DNA from: Dipteris shenzhenensis | Taxonomy: Eukaryota > Polypodiophyta > Polypodiopsida > Gleicheniales | DNA: 64,000 nucleotides | Assembly (NCBI GenBank): GCA_047967505.1 | Contig: CM106541.1 | Direction: 5' to 3' (one strand) | Shown: piece after piece, positions 10,600 through 21,640 of the stretch | How positions within the stretch are numbered: position 1 is the stretch's first letter | How the letters are laid out: every line of letters begins with the position of its first letter | The notes under the pieces: generated by a model | The model's input: only the letters and a program-made list of their open reading frames with translations | What the model was told of the DNA's origin: nothing | The model's database searches: none | Program-made: the position numbers and the translations under genes

Positions 10600-11535
10600 G
10601 GCGTAGGAACCCTCTCTTCCCCTCTCTTCCCTTATTCCCTCTCTTTCCCTTATTCCCTCTTCTTTTTCCCCTCTTTCAATCTCTTTTCCTCTTTTCCTCT
10701 CTCTTTTCCCCCCTCTTTCCCCTCTTTCAATCTCTTTTCATAAGCATATGCTCATGCATAAGCATAAGCATAGGCAAATACATATGCTTATGAAAAGAGA
10801 TTGAAAGAGGGGAAAGAGAGAGGAATGCATAAGCACAAGCTTATGCTTTCTCTCTTTTTCTTTTATGCTCATATGCTCATGCATAAGCATAGGCATATGC
10901 TTTCTTTCCTTTTCTCTTATGCTTATGCTCTTTTTCCCTCTTCCTTCTCTTATGCTTATGCTTATGCATGAGCATATGTCTCCTTCTCCTTCTCCTTCTC
11001 CTCTTTTCCTCTCTCTTTTCCCTCCTCTTTCCCCTCTTTCAATCTCTTTTCATAAGCATATGTATTTGCCTATGCTTAAGCTTTCTCTCTTTTTCTTTTA
11101 TGCTCATATGCTCATGCATAAGCATAAGCATATGCTTTCTTTCCTTTTTTCTTATGCTTATGGTCTTTTTCCCTCTTCCTTCTCTTATGTTTATGCTTAT
11201 GCATGAACATATGTCTCCATCTCCTTCTCCTTTCATTCTCTTCTTTTTCCCTCTCTTTTTCTCTTCTTTTCATAAGCATATGCCTATGCCTATGCCTATG
11301 CCTATGCCTATGCTCATATGCTTATGCATAAGCATAAGCATATGCTTTCTCAATGTATTCTCTTATGCATCTTTATTCTCTCTTTTTTCTCTTATGCATA
11401 TTTGGTTATTTTCCCCTCTTTCAATCTCTTTTTCCGTTTTATTTCCCTTCTTTTCCCCTCTCCTTCTCTTATGCTTCTCCTTCTCTTTTGCTTATGTTTG
11501 CTTTCCCTCATATGCTTTCCGCTTCTTACCCACTC
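10600..11535. repeat. CT-rich and CATAAGCATA low-complexity region
   Basis: Blocks of CTCTTTTCCTCTTTC alternate with runs of GCATAAGCATAAGCATATGC. Long frames of Met/Leu/Ser/Phe-rich sequence on the plus strand (up to 243 codons) result from this composition. Their ends reach into the real coding region after 11580, but no conserved domain lies in the repeat itself. Confidence 0.8.
10713..10818. repeat. Perfect inverted repeat, 38-bp arms, 30-nt spacer
   Basis: The left arm 10713-10750 (ending CATAAGCATATG) is exactly complementary to 10781-10818 (beginning CATATGCTTATG). A third copy of the left arm lies at 11025-11062, so a larger, slightly imperfect stem with 10762-10818 is also possible. 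Confidence 0.85.
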
Positions 11536-11580
11536 TTATTTTTTGTTTTCTGTTTTCGTGTTTGTGTCTACATAAGACGT

Positions 11581-12985
11581 GGGATCACGTCGCACGTCCG
11601 ACGAGTACGAAAACCCTAGTAGGAGGAGACATCATGATCTCTATTCTGCAGAGGACTTTGATTCCCCTCAGGCGACACCTCAAGGGCCTATCCTTGTGAC
11701 TACCCCTGGCCTGACTCCACTCTAATGTAGCACTATGACTAACCCTCAGGGAACTCCTTTGCTAGTAGCCCATGGCTTTGTCGGGAGTCTCGACGAGTTT
11801 GTGGCACAGATGACTGATGAGGAGGCAACAAGACTCTTCTCTCTGCTATCCCAGAGGACCTCAGCAATTCCCTCACCTACACCAACAGCTGGACCTACTG
11901 CCCAGCTGTCCTCTCTAGACCCTTTGACTGAGGGGTCATCACCTGGGCGTGCCCATCGTAAGGGAAGGAAAAGTAGAAGGGGTCGCTTATGTTGTGTTGA
12001 CTCGGGAGATGTAGACGAGTCAACACACTCACATCCCTACAGGTCTCCACTTGGTCTCGAGACCCAGTACTAGTCAGGTCCCTTGCCCTCTCCTACTCCG
12101 ACTACTACTCCTCGCTCTAGAAGCGCTCGCACAAGCACCACATGCTTTGACTCTACCACTACTATGAGTCCTCCTTACCCGATTGAGGACTTGTCCTATC
12201 AAATCACGACTGCTAGAGAGATAATAGAAGATAAAAAGGGCACAATAGTGATGGCCACTATGAGGCGGTTGATGAGCTACCACTTCAGGAGTGGCATAGC
12301 TACTAACTGGCGGTATCAAGATGACTAAAAGAAGCAAGCAATCATCGATGAATTGAAAGCAAAATACCTTAACCCCCCAAATTAAGAGTTCAATGAGAAT
12401 TACATGCGAGAGTGCATGGGTTTCGTCTTGAAGCATCGTAGGTCAACCTTGCGTACTTCCATCGCAAAGGGGAGGGCTAAACCCTGCTGGGTAGACAAAG
12501 CTGATTGGAAGTTTTTCAAGAAGCAGAACAGGGACCATCCTGAAATGTTTGAGGGTCAGAGGAGGGCTAGGAGGAGACGGTTGGACGCCGTAGGTACTTT
12601 GCACTTTGGTGCAGGCAGACGGTTGGTGTTCAAGGCAACGGTGGTAAGTCTACTTCTTCTCATTTAATGTATTGTTCTATTTGTTTTACTACATATTGCA
12701 TGCACTTTATCCAACCCTCATAAATTGGGCACATAGCAAGCTACGATGGGTTGCCTTCCTACAAACACAGAGACAAGACATGCGTTTCGCATAGGAACAA
12801 AACCGTGGTTTTTTGAGCAAGAGGCAATGGGAGCGATGATCGATTGGGCTGAGGTGGCTGCTCGCACGGTATAAGTCTACTCCTACTTGTAATCTCACTT
12901 TTTAAATTGTTTTATTCTTTAAGTTCCAATCTTATTTCCAATTAATATGGTTTCACTCTTAGAATCAAAGCTCAAGCATCCCATC
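11581..12985 (+). pseudogene. Ptta/En/Spm-type (TNPA-like) protein gene, copy 1
   Basis: A first exon-like frame at 11735-12073 (MTNPQGTPLLVAHGFVGSL, then Ser/Pro/Arg-rich) is followed by 12083-12328 (EDLSYQITTAREIIEDKKG) and 12404-12667. The last holds CWVDKADWKFFKKQ, HPEMFEGQRRARRRRLD and a TLHFGAGRRLVFKA end. This combination is typical of the plant transposase family Ptta/En/Spm, the usual partner of TNP2 in CACTA elements. GTAAGT at the end of the last frame (12642) looks like a splice donor, and a further exon may lie at 12745-12870. An inverted relative is at 14840-16500. Stops between the frames make this copy doubtful as a working gene. Confidence 0.65.
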
Positions 12986-13439
12986 AGTAGAGGTGAGTGG
13001 TGATGATGAGGGATTAGGCTTACATGGCTTCAATGAGGGCTAGGGATAAGGTGCAACTCACGAGGGCCAAGGATCAGGCATAGCTCACGAGGGCCAAGAA
13101 TCATGCCAGCAAGACAAGGATGAGGAGGACGACAATGATTTAGATGAGCAGTAGTAGTAGTAGTACTTTGCATATCCTTCGCCATGTATATGCTTTTGTA
13201 TATCGGCTCGTTTGAGCGATTTTGGATCACCCTTTTCGAAAGGGTAATTTTGTAACAAACAATGTTGTATATCTTCAACATGTATATGCTTCTGTCGCTT
13301 GATTGGTTCATTTGAGCGATTGTGTATCACCCTTTCCACAAGGGAAATTTTGTAATTAAAAACTTTTTTTTATAATTACTAAATTAAAAAAATTAGTGGA
13401 AAAAAACAGGGCTTGCTGTGGCCCTCTTTAGCCCCACTA

Positions 13440-13647
13440 ATGTTTTTTTTAGCTTCTGTTAATTGTCACTATATAGGATGTTTACCAGTGTCACTATATA
13501 GCGATGTTTATATAGTGACGCTTATATAGCGACCGTTCTTTTTCGATGCTTATAGCGATGTAAATAATGACCTTTTGCGCTCGTCAAAAAAAAAAAGTGT
13601 AAAAAACGTCGGTATTTTTGTCAAAAAAGAGCCTATGCCTTGTACTG
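13440..13647. mobile_element. CACTA terminal region, element extending leftward
   Basis: Read on the minus strand from 13647, the end is CAGTACAAGGCATAGGCTC, then a T-run, GACAAAAATACCGACG and a T-run. It matches the plus-strand end at 14277 (CACTACAAAGTACAAGCCG). The first triplet is CAG instead of CAC. Subterminal CACTATATAG and CTTATATAGCGAC motifs lie at 13465-13565. It closes the element that carries the gene at 11581-12985. Confidence 0.6.
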
Positions 13648-14276
13648 CCTCCACCTCTTCCTCTTGCCCTGACTTGCTTCTCCTCCTCCCTCTTCCCTGT
13701 TACTCCCTCCCTCTCACTGCTCCCTCTTTGCCAGCTTCTCCTCTTCCTGCTCTCCCCTATGTTTCACCTTGTAACACTAATACCTCTCCTTGAGTACTCA
13801 TGGCACCATTCGAGGACATCAACGAGTACCATGTGAACTTACAACTGGAATCTGAATATGCAAGCACATGCCATTTGGGATTTAGTGGAAATCCTCAAAG
13901 TGTGCTCCACAGTCTTCAATTGCAAGGGAAGAAACATCTTGACCTTTGGGTGGAAGGAACATTGTATCCTTTAGGCGTGCCACCCAAAAGAGTCCTCCTT
14001 TTCGTACAATGCATGATGTTGTTTGGTTTGTTGGTAACAACATGCTGGATTGCTCGATTATTGCAATTAATTGAACCATTCTCAGACATTGGCTATGCAA
14101 GCAAGCGAGGTGTAGAGAGCCCAAGTAGAAGAACTAGCACATTTGGGAAATATTACTATTGTGGCAATGCATAGTAGTATGCATGATCTCCAATTGCAAA
14201 ACAAGGAACTAGTGACAAAGCCCATGCAGCACTAAACTTGGAGTGACAAGAATTGGAAGAATCAATCCATAAGCTC
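13648..14276 (+). pseudogene. Dispersed gene fragment beginning MAPFEDI, copy 2, between two CACTA ends
   Basis: The ATG at 13800 opens a 124-codon frame starting MAPFEDINEYHVNLQLESE that is collinear with the minus-strand copy at 1690-2420. After residue 60 the two copies diverge by frameshifts, but a further part (IGYASKRGVESPSRRTSTFG) and a coiled-coil-like end remain. Homology to copy 1 starts at about 13644 and stops at about 14275, precisely where the CACTA ends begin. The fragment is therefore bounded by element termini that face away from it. Function unknown. Confidence 0.55.
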
Positions 14277-14490
14277 CACTACAAAGTACAAGCCGTTTTT
14301 CGACACAAATACTGACCTTTTTTATACTAAAATGTTTTCTTTTAATGGGCAAAAAGGTCGGTATTTACATTGCTATTAGCATCAAAAAATGTGCATCGTT
14401 ATATAAGCATCGGTATATACTAATGCTGGTAAAGGTCTGTATATACTGACATCGATAAAGCATCGATATTTATCGACCTTTAACAGAACT
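14277..14490. mobile_element. CACTA terminal region, element extending rightward
   Basis: It starts CACTACAAAGTACAAGCCG with a T-run and GACACAAATACTGACC, the canonical CACTA beginning. Degenerate palindromes (GCATCGGTATATAC, CATCGATAAAGCATCGATA) follow at 14395-14480. It opens the element containing the mirror-image Ptta/En/Spm gene at 14840-16500. Confidence 0.65.
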
Positions 14491-14839
14491 TTAAAAAAAA
14501 TTAGTGGGGAAAAACAGGGCTTGATGTGGCCCCATTTTGCCCTACTAATATTTATTTTTTTACATTACAAAAGAATGTTTACAAGCAAACAGGTGAGATA
14601 AAACTCTCAAACCTTGTTTGTTACAAAATTTCCATTGTGAAAAACGTGATACAAAATCGCTCAAACGGACTGACAGACAAAATCATATACATGTCAAAGT
14701 ATATACAACCTTGTTTGTTACAAAATTTCCCTTTCAAAAAGGGTGATATAAAATTGTTGAAACGAGCCGACAGATAAAAGCATATACATGCCGAAGTATA
14801 TACAAACTGCTACTACTACTGCTCATTCGACTCATTGTC

Positions 14840-16500
14840 GTCATCGTCGCCCTGGCTCTCATGACCTCTGCCTAATCCCTGGCCCTCGTCGACATCATAT
14901 CAGACAAATCCCTTGAGAGCTGCCTCCTTGTTCATCATCACTCACCTCTGCTAACGGGACATTCGAGCTTGCATCCTAAGAGTGAAACCATTTTAATTTG
15001 AAATTATATTGGAATTTAAAGAATAAAAATTTTAAAAAGTGAGATTACAAGTTGGAGTAGACTTATATTGAGCGAGAAGCCACCGCAGCCCAATCGACTA
15101 CCACTCCCTGCACCTCCATCTTGGAAAACCACGGCATCGCTCCTATGCAGAATGTGTGTTTCATCTCTTCGTTTGTGGGAAGGCGACCAATCGCAGATTA
15201 CTGTGGACCCAAATTACAAGAGTTGGATAAAGTACATGCAATGTGTAATAAAACAAATAGAACAATAAATTAAATGAGAAGAAGTAGACTTACGACCCAT
15301 GTCTCGAATGCGGCCATTCTGCCACTACCAAGGTGCGAGGCACCTATGGTGTCCATCCGTCTCCTTGTAGCCCTCCTCTGATTGTCAAACTTTTGGGGGT
15401 TGTCCCTCAGCTCCTTCAAAAACTTCCACTTAGCCGCCTAGCTAGGTTTAGGCTTTTTCGCCATGATGGCTTCTCGCAAGTCCGACATGCGATCCTTCAA
15501 GATAGTACACATGCTCTCTCACATGTAATTGTCATCGAACTCTCACCTGGAGGGATTAGGGTATTGTATTTTCAATTCCTCGATGACTTCCTTCTTCTTT
15601 TCATCATCCTGGTGCCGCCAATCAATTGTTATGCCACTCTTGAAATGGTGGCTCATCAACCGCCTAATGGTTGCTCATCAACTACCTAATGGTGGCTAGC
15701 AGTTCTTTGCCCTTTTTATTTTCTATGATCTCTTAAACCCTAGTGAGGTTAGAGTACAGGTCCTCGGGTGGGGGAGTAGCAATAGCAGAGCTAGAGCGAG
15801 GAGTGGTACCGCGAGTGCTTAAAGAGCAAGGAGTAGCAAAGGGAGTGGGGCTCTGGGGTGCCTCTACCTCTGGAGAGGGCAAGGGACCTGATAGGTACTG
15901 GGTCTGATGACCAAGTGGAGACCTGTAAGGATGTGAGTGTGCTGACTTGTCTACATCCCTCGAGTCACCACAGTAGCCTCGACCCTTCCTAATCTTCTTG
16001 GACTTACGATGGGTATGCCTAGGTAATGACCCCTCGGTCGAAGGGGCTATAGGGAACGGCTACTGTCAAGTAGGTCCAGTCATCGATGGCCGTGATCTAC
16101 CCCCGAGGGGTGTAGGAGAGGGAATACTTGAGGTCTTCTAGGATAGCAGAGAGAAGAATCTTGCTTCATCCGCATCGCTCATGGATGCGACAAACTTATT
16201 GGGACTTCTGAGGAAGCCATGGGCTGCTAGCAAAGGAGTTCATTGAGGGGTAGTCATAATGCTAAGCCCGAGAGGATTTGGCCCAGGGGTAGTCACAGGG
16301 GTAGGCCCCTCGAGTTGGTTGAGGGGAATCAAAGTCCTCTAGAGAGTAAAGATCATGACGTCTCCTCCTATGAGGATTTCGTACTCTCCGAACGTGCGAC
16401 GTGATGCCATGTCTAATTTGGGGGGATTGGACAAACACAGACACAAACATGAAAACAAAAACAAACACAAAAGCGGGTAAGAATCGAAAAGACAATTTAT
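14840..16500 (-). pseudogene. Ptta/En/Spm-type (TNPA-like) protein gene, inverted copy 2
   Basis: Read on the minus strand, this parallels 11581-12985 base for base over long stretches: the ACGTCGCACGTTC start region with a CGAAATCCTCATAGGAGGAG block, the Ser/Arg-rich segment, the DDEKKKEVIEELK-like region, and the tail with poly-Asp/Glu codons at 14820-14890. Stops and frameshifts are frequent and no long frame survives. The gene runs toward the CACTA end at 14277. Confidence 0.6.
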
Positions 16501-17360
16501 TACTTCAAACTTGATTTCAATTTAATAAAACTATGAAAAGATAATTATGAAAAGACAATTATGAAAGGACAATTATTTACTTAAGACAAATGGAATCCAA
16601 GAGAGTTTTCATATACAAAAAACATCGAAAAAAATAGTATTGTTAAACAAGAGTTCTCATATACAAAAAATATCATGAAAATAGTATTGTTAAGCAAAAT
16701 CTATCTCCAAAAGAGACTCAAAAAAGACATTCTCCAAAAAAGCCAAAATAGAAGAGGAGGTCTATTGCTCTGCCGCTACTATCCGAGGTACTTTTCTCCT
16801 CCTCACTGTTAGATGGGACTCGGGACCTCATCTTCTACTTCTTCTCATATATATCATACTCTTCATGGATTATCTAATTACAGTCCATGAAGACCTCTAT
16901 ACAATCCATTATGTCTTTATAGTATCATCCTTGCTATATAGTCGGTTGTAGCAATCTCTCCAAAGATTACGGAGATCTAGTAGGTTGTTTTGCCTTCCTT
17001 AGTCTTCCCCGCTCCACGTGCGATTGGTTAGGGCCCCACCCACGTGCACACACTTCGATGTTATACTTCACCTAGTCTGTATTGTGTGTAATTTTCTCTG
17101 CTACACGTGATAGCAGAGTTTGGATGTCCCAAATCGCTCCAACGTGGGGAACTGGGTTGGAATTTTGGGAAGACACTCGTGGTGAGGGCGTTCCATTTAG
17201 AATATATTTGAAAAAAAAGAACCAAATATGGATAAGGAGCAAAAGAAAAGAGAGGTGGAGGATAAGAAGAGGAAAAGAGAGAAGAAAAGAGAGGAAAAGA
17301 GAGAAGAAAAGAGGAACTACTACACACGGGCCTTATTTTGACAGCTAAGCATCGACGTTT
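16500..17360. other. Interior of the right-hand CACTA element, no gene seen
   Basis: The first half is A-rich, with a repeated AGTTCTCATATACAAAAAA motif at 16600-16690. Then come a Ser/Arg coding remnant at most and a purine simple repeat at 17245-17320. I see no supported gene. Confidence 0.4.
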
Positions 17361-17364
17361 AGCG

Positions 17365-17475
17365 CACACAGGGTGCTAAAGTATTGCTATATAGTGACAT
17401 TTTCCAAACTTGTAAAAGGTCGCTATATAGCGACTCTGAGACACTTTCCTATATAGCAACATTTTACAAAGAGCA
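17365..17475. repeat. CTATATAG palindrome cluster, right side
   Basis: GCTATATAGTGAC, CGCTATATAGCGAC and CCTATATAGCAAC occur within 80 bp. This is the same motif family as the clusters at 9800, 13465 and 14340, and it probably marks the other subterminal region of the right-hand element. Confidence 0.6.
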
Positions 17476-17845
17476 TTTTTTCCCATACGGACCTTTAAAG
17501 ATAGTTTTTTCCAATGACAAAAAAAATTGCTTTTCATACATGTTTGATCCTTTGAAAGAATAAAAGTACAGGAGCATGTACATCAAGTTTGAAGCTCATA
17601 TATTCATGTCCAAGTTTGAGATGAAAAAAATCAATGAATAGCATCTACATCAACGGCTTCATCTTGAGCCAAGTCTAGCATGCCAAACAAGTCTATCTCC
17701 AACTCAATATCGAGTTGATCTCCTATATCATCATCGTACTATGGCATCGTATGTTCACCTAAGAATTGATCATGTTCTTTAATAAAGTCGGATAATTCTT
17801 GATTCCTCAATATCGTGATCTCCATCTTCCTCCCGTACGATGCCA

Positions 17846-18522
17846 TTATGTGCATCTTCCTCGACTCATATTGTGATCTTCATCTTCTTCACTAGATACA
17901 TCTGGATCAATTAGATCCGGCATTGGTAGTGGCATCTCCATATCCACATCTCTATCTTCAAAAAATTGCTTACTTCGTGGTGCAACTTGGATCATGTACC
18001 ACCATTTTGGATCAGAACGATCTGGATGAAAAACCACCTATATTGAAGATGGGTGCCAAATGCCATCCATTATATGATATTATGCTTAAGTACATGTACT
18101 AATTGATCTTTAAAGACTAAATATTTGATTAATTAAATCATTATTATGCACTTGCTCACAATGCTCGGGGAGAACAAAAGTATCACTTTCATTGGTCCAA
18201 AGTCTCGTGGAGTCTATTGCAAAGAAACCACTACTGTCTTTCCTCACTGTCACATGGGGACCGTTGTAAATAGTTCTAAACCATTTTACATCAAGAGCAA
18301 AAATACTAAATTGCCTAAAATCAATTTCATAGATTTTGCGTACGGTCCCACAATAGTCCAACTGCGAGGAGAGAAGATTGGTATCAGAAGCACTTGCTCG
18401 GCTATCTTGTGTGAAGTTAGCCATGACTCTACAATCATACGTGGCTCTCTTTGAATCAATGTGTTCCACATGAAAATATCATCCATATGACCATAGGGTG
18501 GATGCATGATAAGGTGGTACAA
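17846..18522 (-). pseudogene. TNP2 C-terminal region (DUF4216-like), fragment
   Basis: The 119-codon frame 18469-18110 reads STQDS-like, then DYCGTVRKIYEIDFRQFSIF, LDVKWFRTI, RKDSSGFFAIDSTRLW and DTFVLPEHCEQV. This is the order seen in the DUF4216 domain at the C-terminus of TNP2 transposases. A second piece, 18037-17846 (DPKWWYMIQVAPRS and an acidic tail), follows in another frame and corresponds to the end of that domain. It is a fragment without the catalytic part. Confidence 0.7.
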
Positions 18523-18529
18523 AAAGTGG

Positions 18530-19215
18530 TGTTCGGGACATTGCTATGTTGGTGCTTTAATAGTGCTCTGCAGTGTACAATGTATGAAAATTTAAAAACG
18601 TAGCCCATAATTGAAATCAGCCACAAGTCTTCTTGTAACGACCTATAACAACCTCCATGTCATGTCTCTGCCCCCCATGACCTCCTTTTCGTCTCTGTCT
18701 CTGTCACTCTCTCTCTATCTCTCTCATTCCCCTCCTTGCATCCAAGCTCTGTTTGTTTGTCTTTCACCTGCACAAGAGGAAGGTGCTTTGAGCTATGTGT
18801 GTGTGTGTGTATCAATTTTGGTGAGTTTGTTGCTGGTCTCTGATATCGATTCAAATAGTTCCAAGAAATTCCTTCCACAATGTTGGTCTAATATTCACCT
18901 TCATGGAAAACGCACTATTGTTTGTGCTGATTCTGCAATTCTGGTAATGCTCTCTACTCAGCCAGCTATCTGAAGACAAGAAACATGGTTGTGGCTTTAG
19001 TTCCTGTCATGTGTCTCTTGATTGATGCTCTTAAGCAACCATAGCTTGCACACACTCTCTCTCTCTCATGCTCTTTAGTTGTTTTATTTCTCTGTAAACA
19101 TATTGTTATACGATCTGTTCAGTGATCCTCTTTCTCAGTTGTTGTTGTATTGCACTATTCATGCATACTTTAACATGGATGGCACACATGATTTCAAGAA
19201 GCCACAATGATTTGT
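18530..19215. other. Spacer with microsatellites
   Basis: It contains CT-rich and GTGTGT tracts (18690-18730, 18795-18815) and no coding region I can support. A TTTGTGCAG acceptor-like site ends it at 19219. Confidence 0.4.
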
Positions 19216-19217
19216 GC

Positions 19218-19928
19218 AGATGCTCCATCCCTGCATCCTTAACGTGCACCCATTGTGCTCGAGACCAACGCACAGTTATAAGGGAATATGAAGTGAGAAG
19301 AAAAAGGGAACAATGCAACAAAGCAAGGCTTCAAGAATCCAATCTCACTTCTAATGAAAGAAAGAGGAAAAAAGCTTGTCACGATGTGGCAATGTTTTTT
19401 TCTCAACAAACAGCTAGAATGGACAGTGGAGCAAAGAGAGACATATTGGATAGATTATAGGCACATCCTACCCTAAGAGTAGCTCAACTACAAGAAACAA
19501 GAGATGAATCTAGTGTTCATGCAGCTCTCCTATGTGGTGTTCACAATACCCTCGAAATGGTGAAGCGACCAAAGTCATCAGATGAACTATTTTTCAAAAG
19601 GTCTAGTTTGATGATGCTAGTGAACGATGGGACAGAAGGGGCTCCCAATCTAAACATTTCAGCAACTTCAAGAGTTTTAAACATTCATAGGAGGAATTTT
19701 TATGAAGACAAATATAGACTCCTTTTAAAGGAGGATGAAAATCTCCCCTTGTCCACTTGTCGATGGCAAGAACGTAGTAGCATCATCACCCACGAAGTGA
19801 AGGACTTGGTGTTCTCCTGTTGGTCAATGCAAACTCGCGTGTCACCCAATAAGAAGGATGTATGCCGCAAACAGATAGGGAGAAAGTATTATATAAAACA
19901 CCCTATTCATCTTCTTGATATTCCCCAG
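19218..19928 (+). pseudogene. Exon of an unrecognised gene, one in-frame stop
   Basis: A continuous frame runs from a TTTGTGCAG acceptor-like site (about 19219) to a consensus donor CAG/GTGAGT (19926-19934), interrupted only by TAG at 19458-19460. Features are CTHCARDQRT (possible zinc ribbon), a Lys/Arg-rich basic stretch, then RWQERSSIITHEVKDLVFSC, QTRVSPNKKDVCRKQIGRK and an HP-IHLLDIPQ end. The combination recalls large uncharacterised multi-exon families with transposase-like cores found in many plant genomes, but I cannot name it. The single stop and the absence of a detected next exon make it a probable pseudogene. Confidence 0.5.
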
Positions 19929-20079
19929 GTGAGTGTTGTATCAAGATCCTTATCATCCAAATCCCCCCTACTGATAGTGCTTGGTGGTGTCATATATTGC
20001 TTGTTAAACTTACATATTGCTTGTTCATTCTCTTCATGTGACATACTACTTGTTAGTGCCACATTTTCTTGTTAGTGGT

Positions 20080-21010
20080 ACTTATTGTGATAGAGTACTT
20101 GCTAAGTATTCTAGTTATGGCATATTCATACTTGTTACTGCTACTTAGCAGGAGACATTGCTTGTTAGTGCTACTAATTTCTTGTTGTGGTTAGTGTAGT
20201 CACTATGACATAGTGCTTGATACTGCTAATTAGTGCTTCAAGTACTACTTGTTTATTGCAACACTGTAGTTCCTATTATTGCTTAATAGTGGTTATTAGT
20301 GCTTGTTCGTACTTGCTAATGCCGCATATAAGTTGTTGGTGCTTGGTAGTGCTTGGTAGTGCTTGTTTGTGCTACATATTTCATGTTACTTCCACTTACT
20401 GTCACATAGTGCTTGTTAGTGCCTACTAGTTCAGTAACCTACTAATTAGTTTTTGTTAATACTTGTTGGTGCTAATTAGTGCTTGTTAGTGCCTGTTAGT
20501 TCAGTAACCTGATAATTAGTACTTGTTAATACTTGTTGGTGCTAATTAGTACTTGTTAATACTTGTTAGTGCCTTGTTAGTTCAGTAAACTGCTCCTTAG
20601 TACCTGTTAGTGGTTGTTAGTGCATGTTTGTTCAGTAACTTGCTAATTAATACTGCTTAATGACATGCTATTTCATGCTTGTTGGTTTAATGCTATCTAG
20701 TGTTGCTTGTTTTTTCCTATTAGTGCCTGATAATGCCTGTTAGTGCCTATTCGTGCCTATTAGTGTTGCTTGCTAGTGTTTCTTGTTATTGCCCCACTTA
20801 TTGCTTGTTAGTGCCTATTAGTGCTAGCTAGTTCCTGTTAGTTCAGAAACCTTCTAATTAGTACCTTTTAGTGCCTGTTAATCCTTGTTGTTGCTTGTTA
20901 TTTCCCCACTTAGTGCTTGCTATGCCTATTAGTTCAGTAATGTGCTACTTAGTACTACTTAATGACATGCTATTTCATGCTTGTTAGTTTAATGCTATCT
21001 AGTGTTGCTT
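20080..21010. repeat. Imperfect minisatellite, CTTGTTAGTGC-type units
   Basis: Units such as TAGTGCTTGTTAGTGCCTGT, AGTTCAGTAACCTGCTAATT and AGTACTTGTTAATACTTGTT recur with variable spacing over about 0.9 kb. Longer blocks (GTTCAGTAACCTGCTAATTA) repeat four or more times. It begins just after the splice donor at 19929, so it may lie in an intron of the preceding gene. Confidence 0.75.
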
Positions 21011-21366
21011 GTTTTTGCAAATGTGCTGCTTGGAAGTCCTCAATAGGGAGCCAAGGGGTTGCGATTTGGTTGCAATGTAGAGTCAGACAGGGGAGGCATT
21101 GGGTCCTAAGAGAACCCCAAATGTAAAATGTTTTATGAATAAAGTTAACACTATTTTGAGTCAATTATAGATTCCAAAATTCACAAATTTGTTTGGAAAA
21201 TATAGAATTGCATGTGCGACATGGCAGGGCAGAGGGGTGAGTGGGTTGGGAGGGAGGGTGGTGAAGATTAAGTATTACCAAACTGGCGACAAAAGATGGG
21301 GGGGGAGGGGGTGCACTCAAAAAACCCTAATTTAAAAGAAAAACCCTAAAGTGCTTTAAAAAAGAC

Positions 21367-21375
21367 TATATAAAG
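21367..21375 (+). promoter_or_regulatory. TATA box upstream of the H3-like gene
   Basis: TATATAAAG lies 30 bp before the ATG at 21405, in an otherwise AT-rich, A-run-containing region. The distance implies a very short leader. Confidence 0.45.
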
Positions 21376-21404
21376 CACTTCAAAACCCTAAGTCCCTCAT
21401 TTCT

Positions 21405-21640
21405 ATGGCACGAGTCAAACAAACTGCTAGACCCATTGGATGCCATTTAGACGCTACTTGTTGTCCTCCTCACAACGCCATGGCCTCTGAACACACTGCA
21501 AGCCCTACTGGCCAAGAGGGCGATGATCATCAGTAAGGATCTGAAGGCGGTTCACATCATCAGGAGTCCAAGCAACCCGAGTCCCCACCATCTGACTCTC
21601 ATGGGGGATCCCAGGGATCTCAACACCATGAGGAATCCGA
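21405..21640 (+). pseudogene. Histone H3-like gene, N-terminal piece, cut by a copia element
   Basis: The ATG at 21405 opens MARVKQTARPIG, which copies the histone H3 tail around Lys4 (canonical ARTKQTARK) with Val at position 3 and Pro at position 9. The rest of the 43-codon frame is not H3-like. After a TAA at 21534 the same frame stays open as a Ser/His/Glu/Gly-rich stretch up to the copia LTR near 21640. The 3' flank of that copia element encodes further H3-tail motifs and a histone fold (27271-28035), which is why I join the two as one interrupted gene. The piece alone would be weak evidence. Confidence 0.5.

Noticed and set aside
10865-11699. A 243-codon plus-strand frame and neighbours, rich in Met, Leu, Ser, Phe
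   Set aside because: They follow from the CTTTTC and GCATAAGCATA repeats; there is no domain and the frames overlap each other in several phases.
18611-18973. 120-codon Ser/Leu frame on the plus strand
   Set aside because: Driven by CT and GT microsatellites; no conserved motif.
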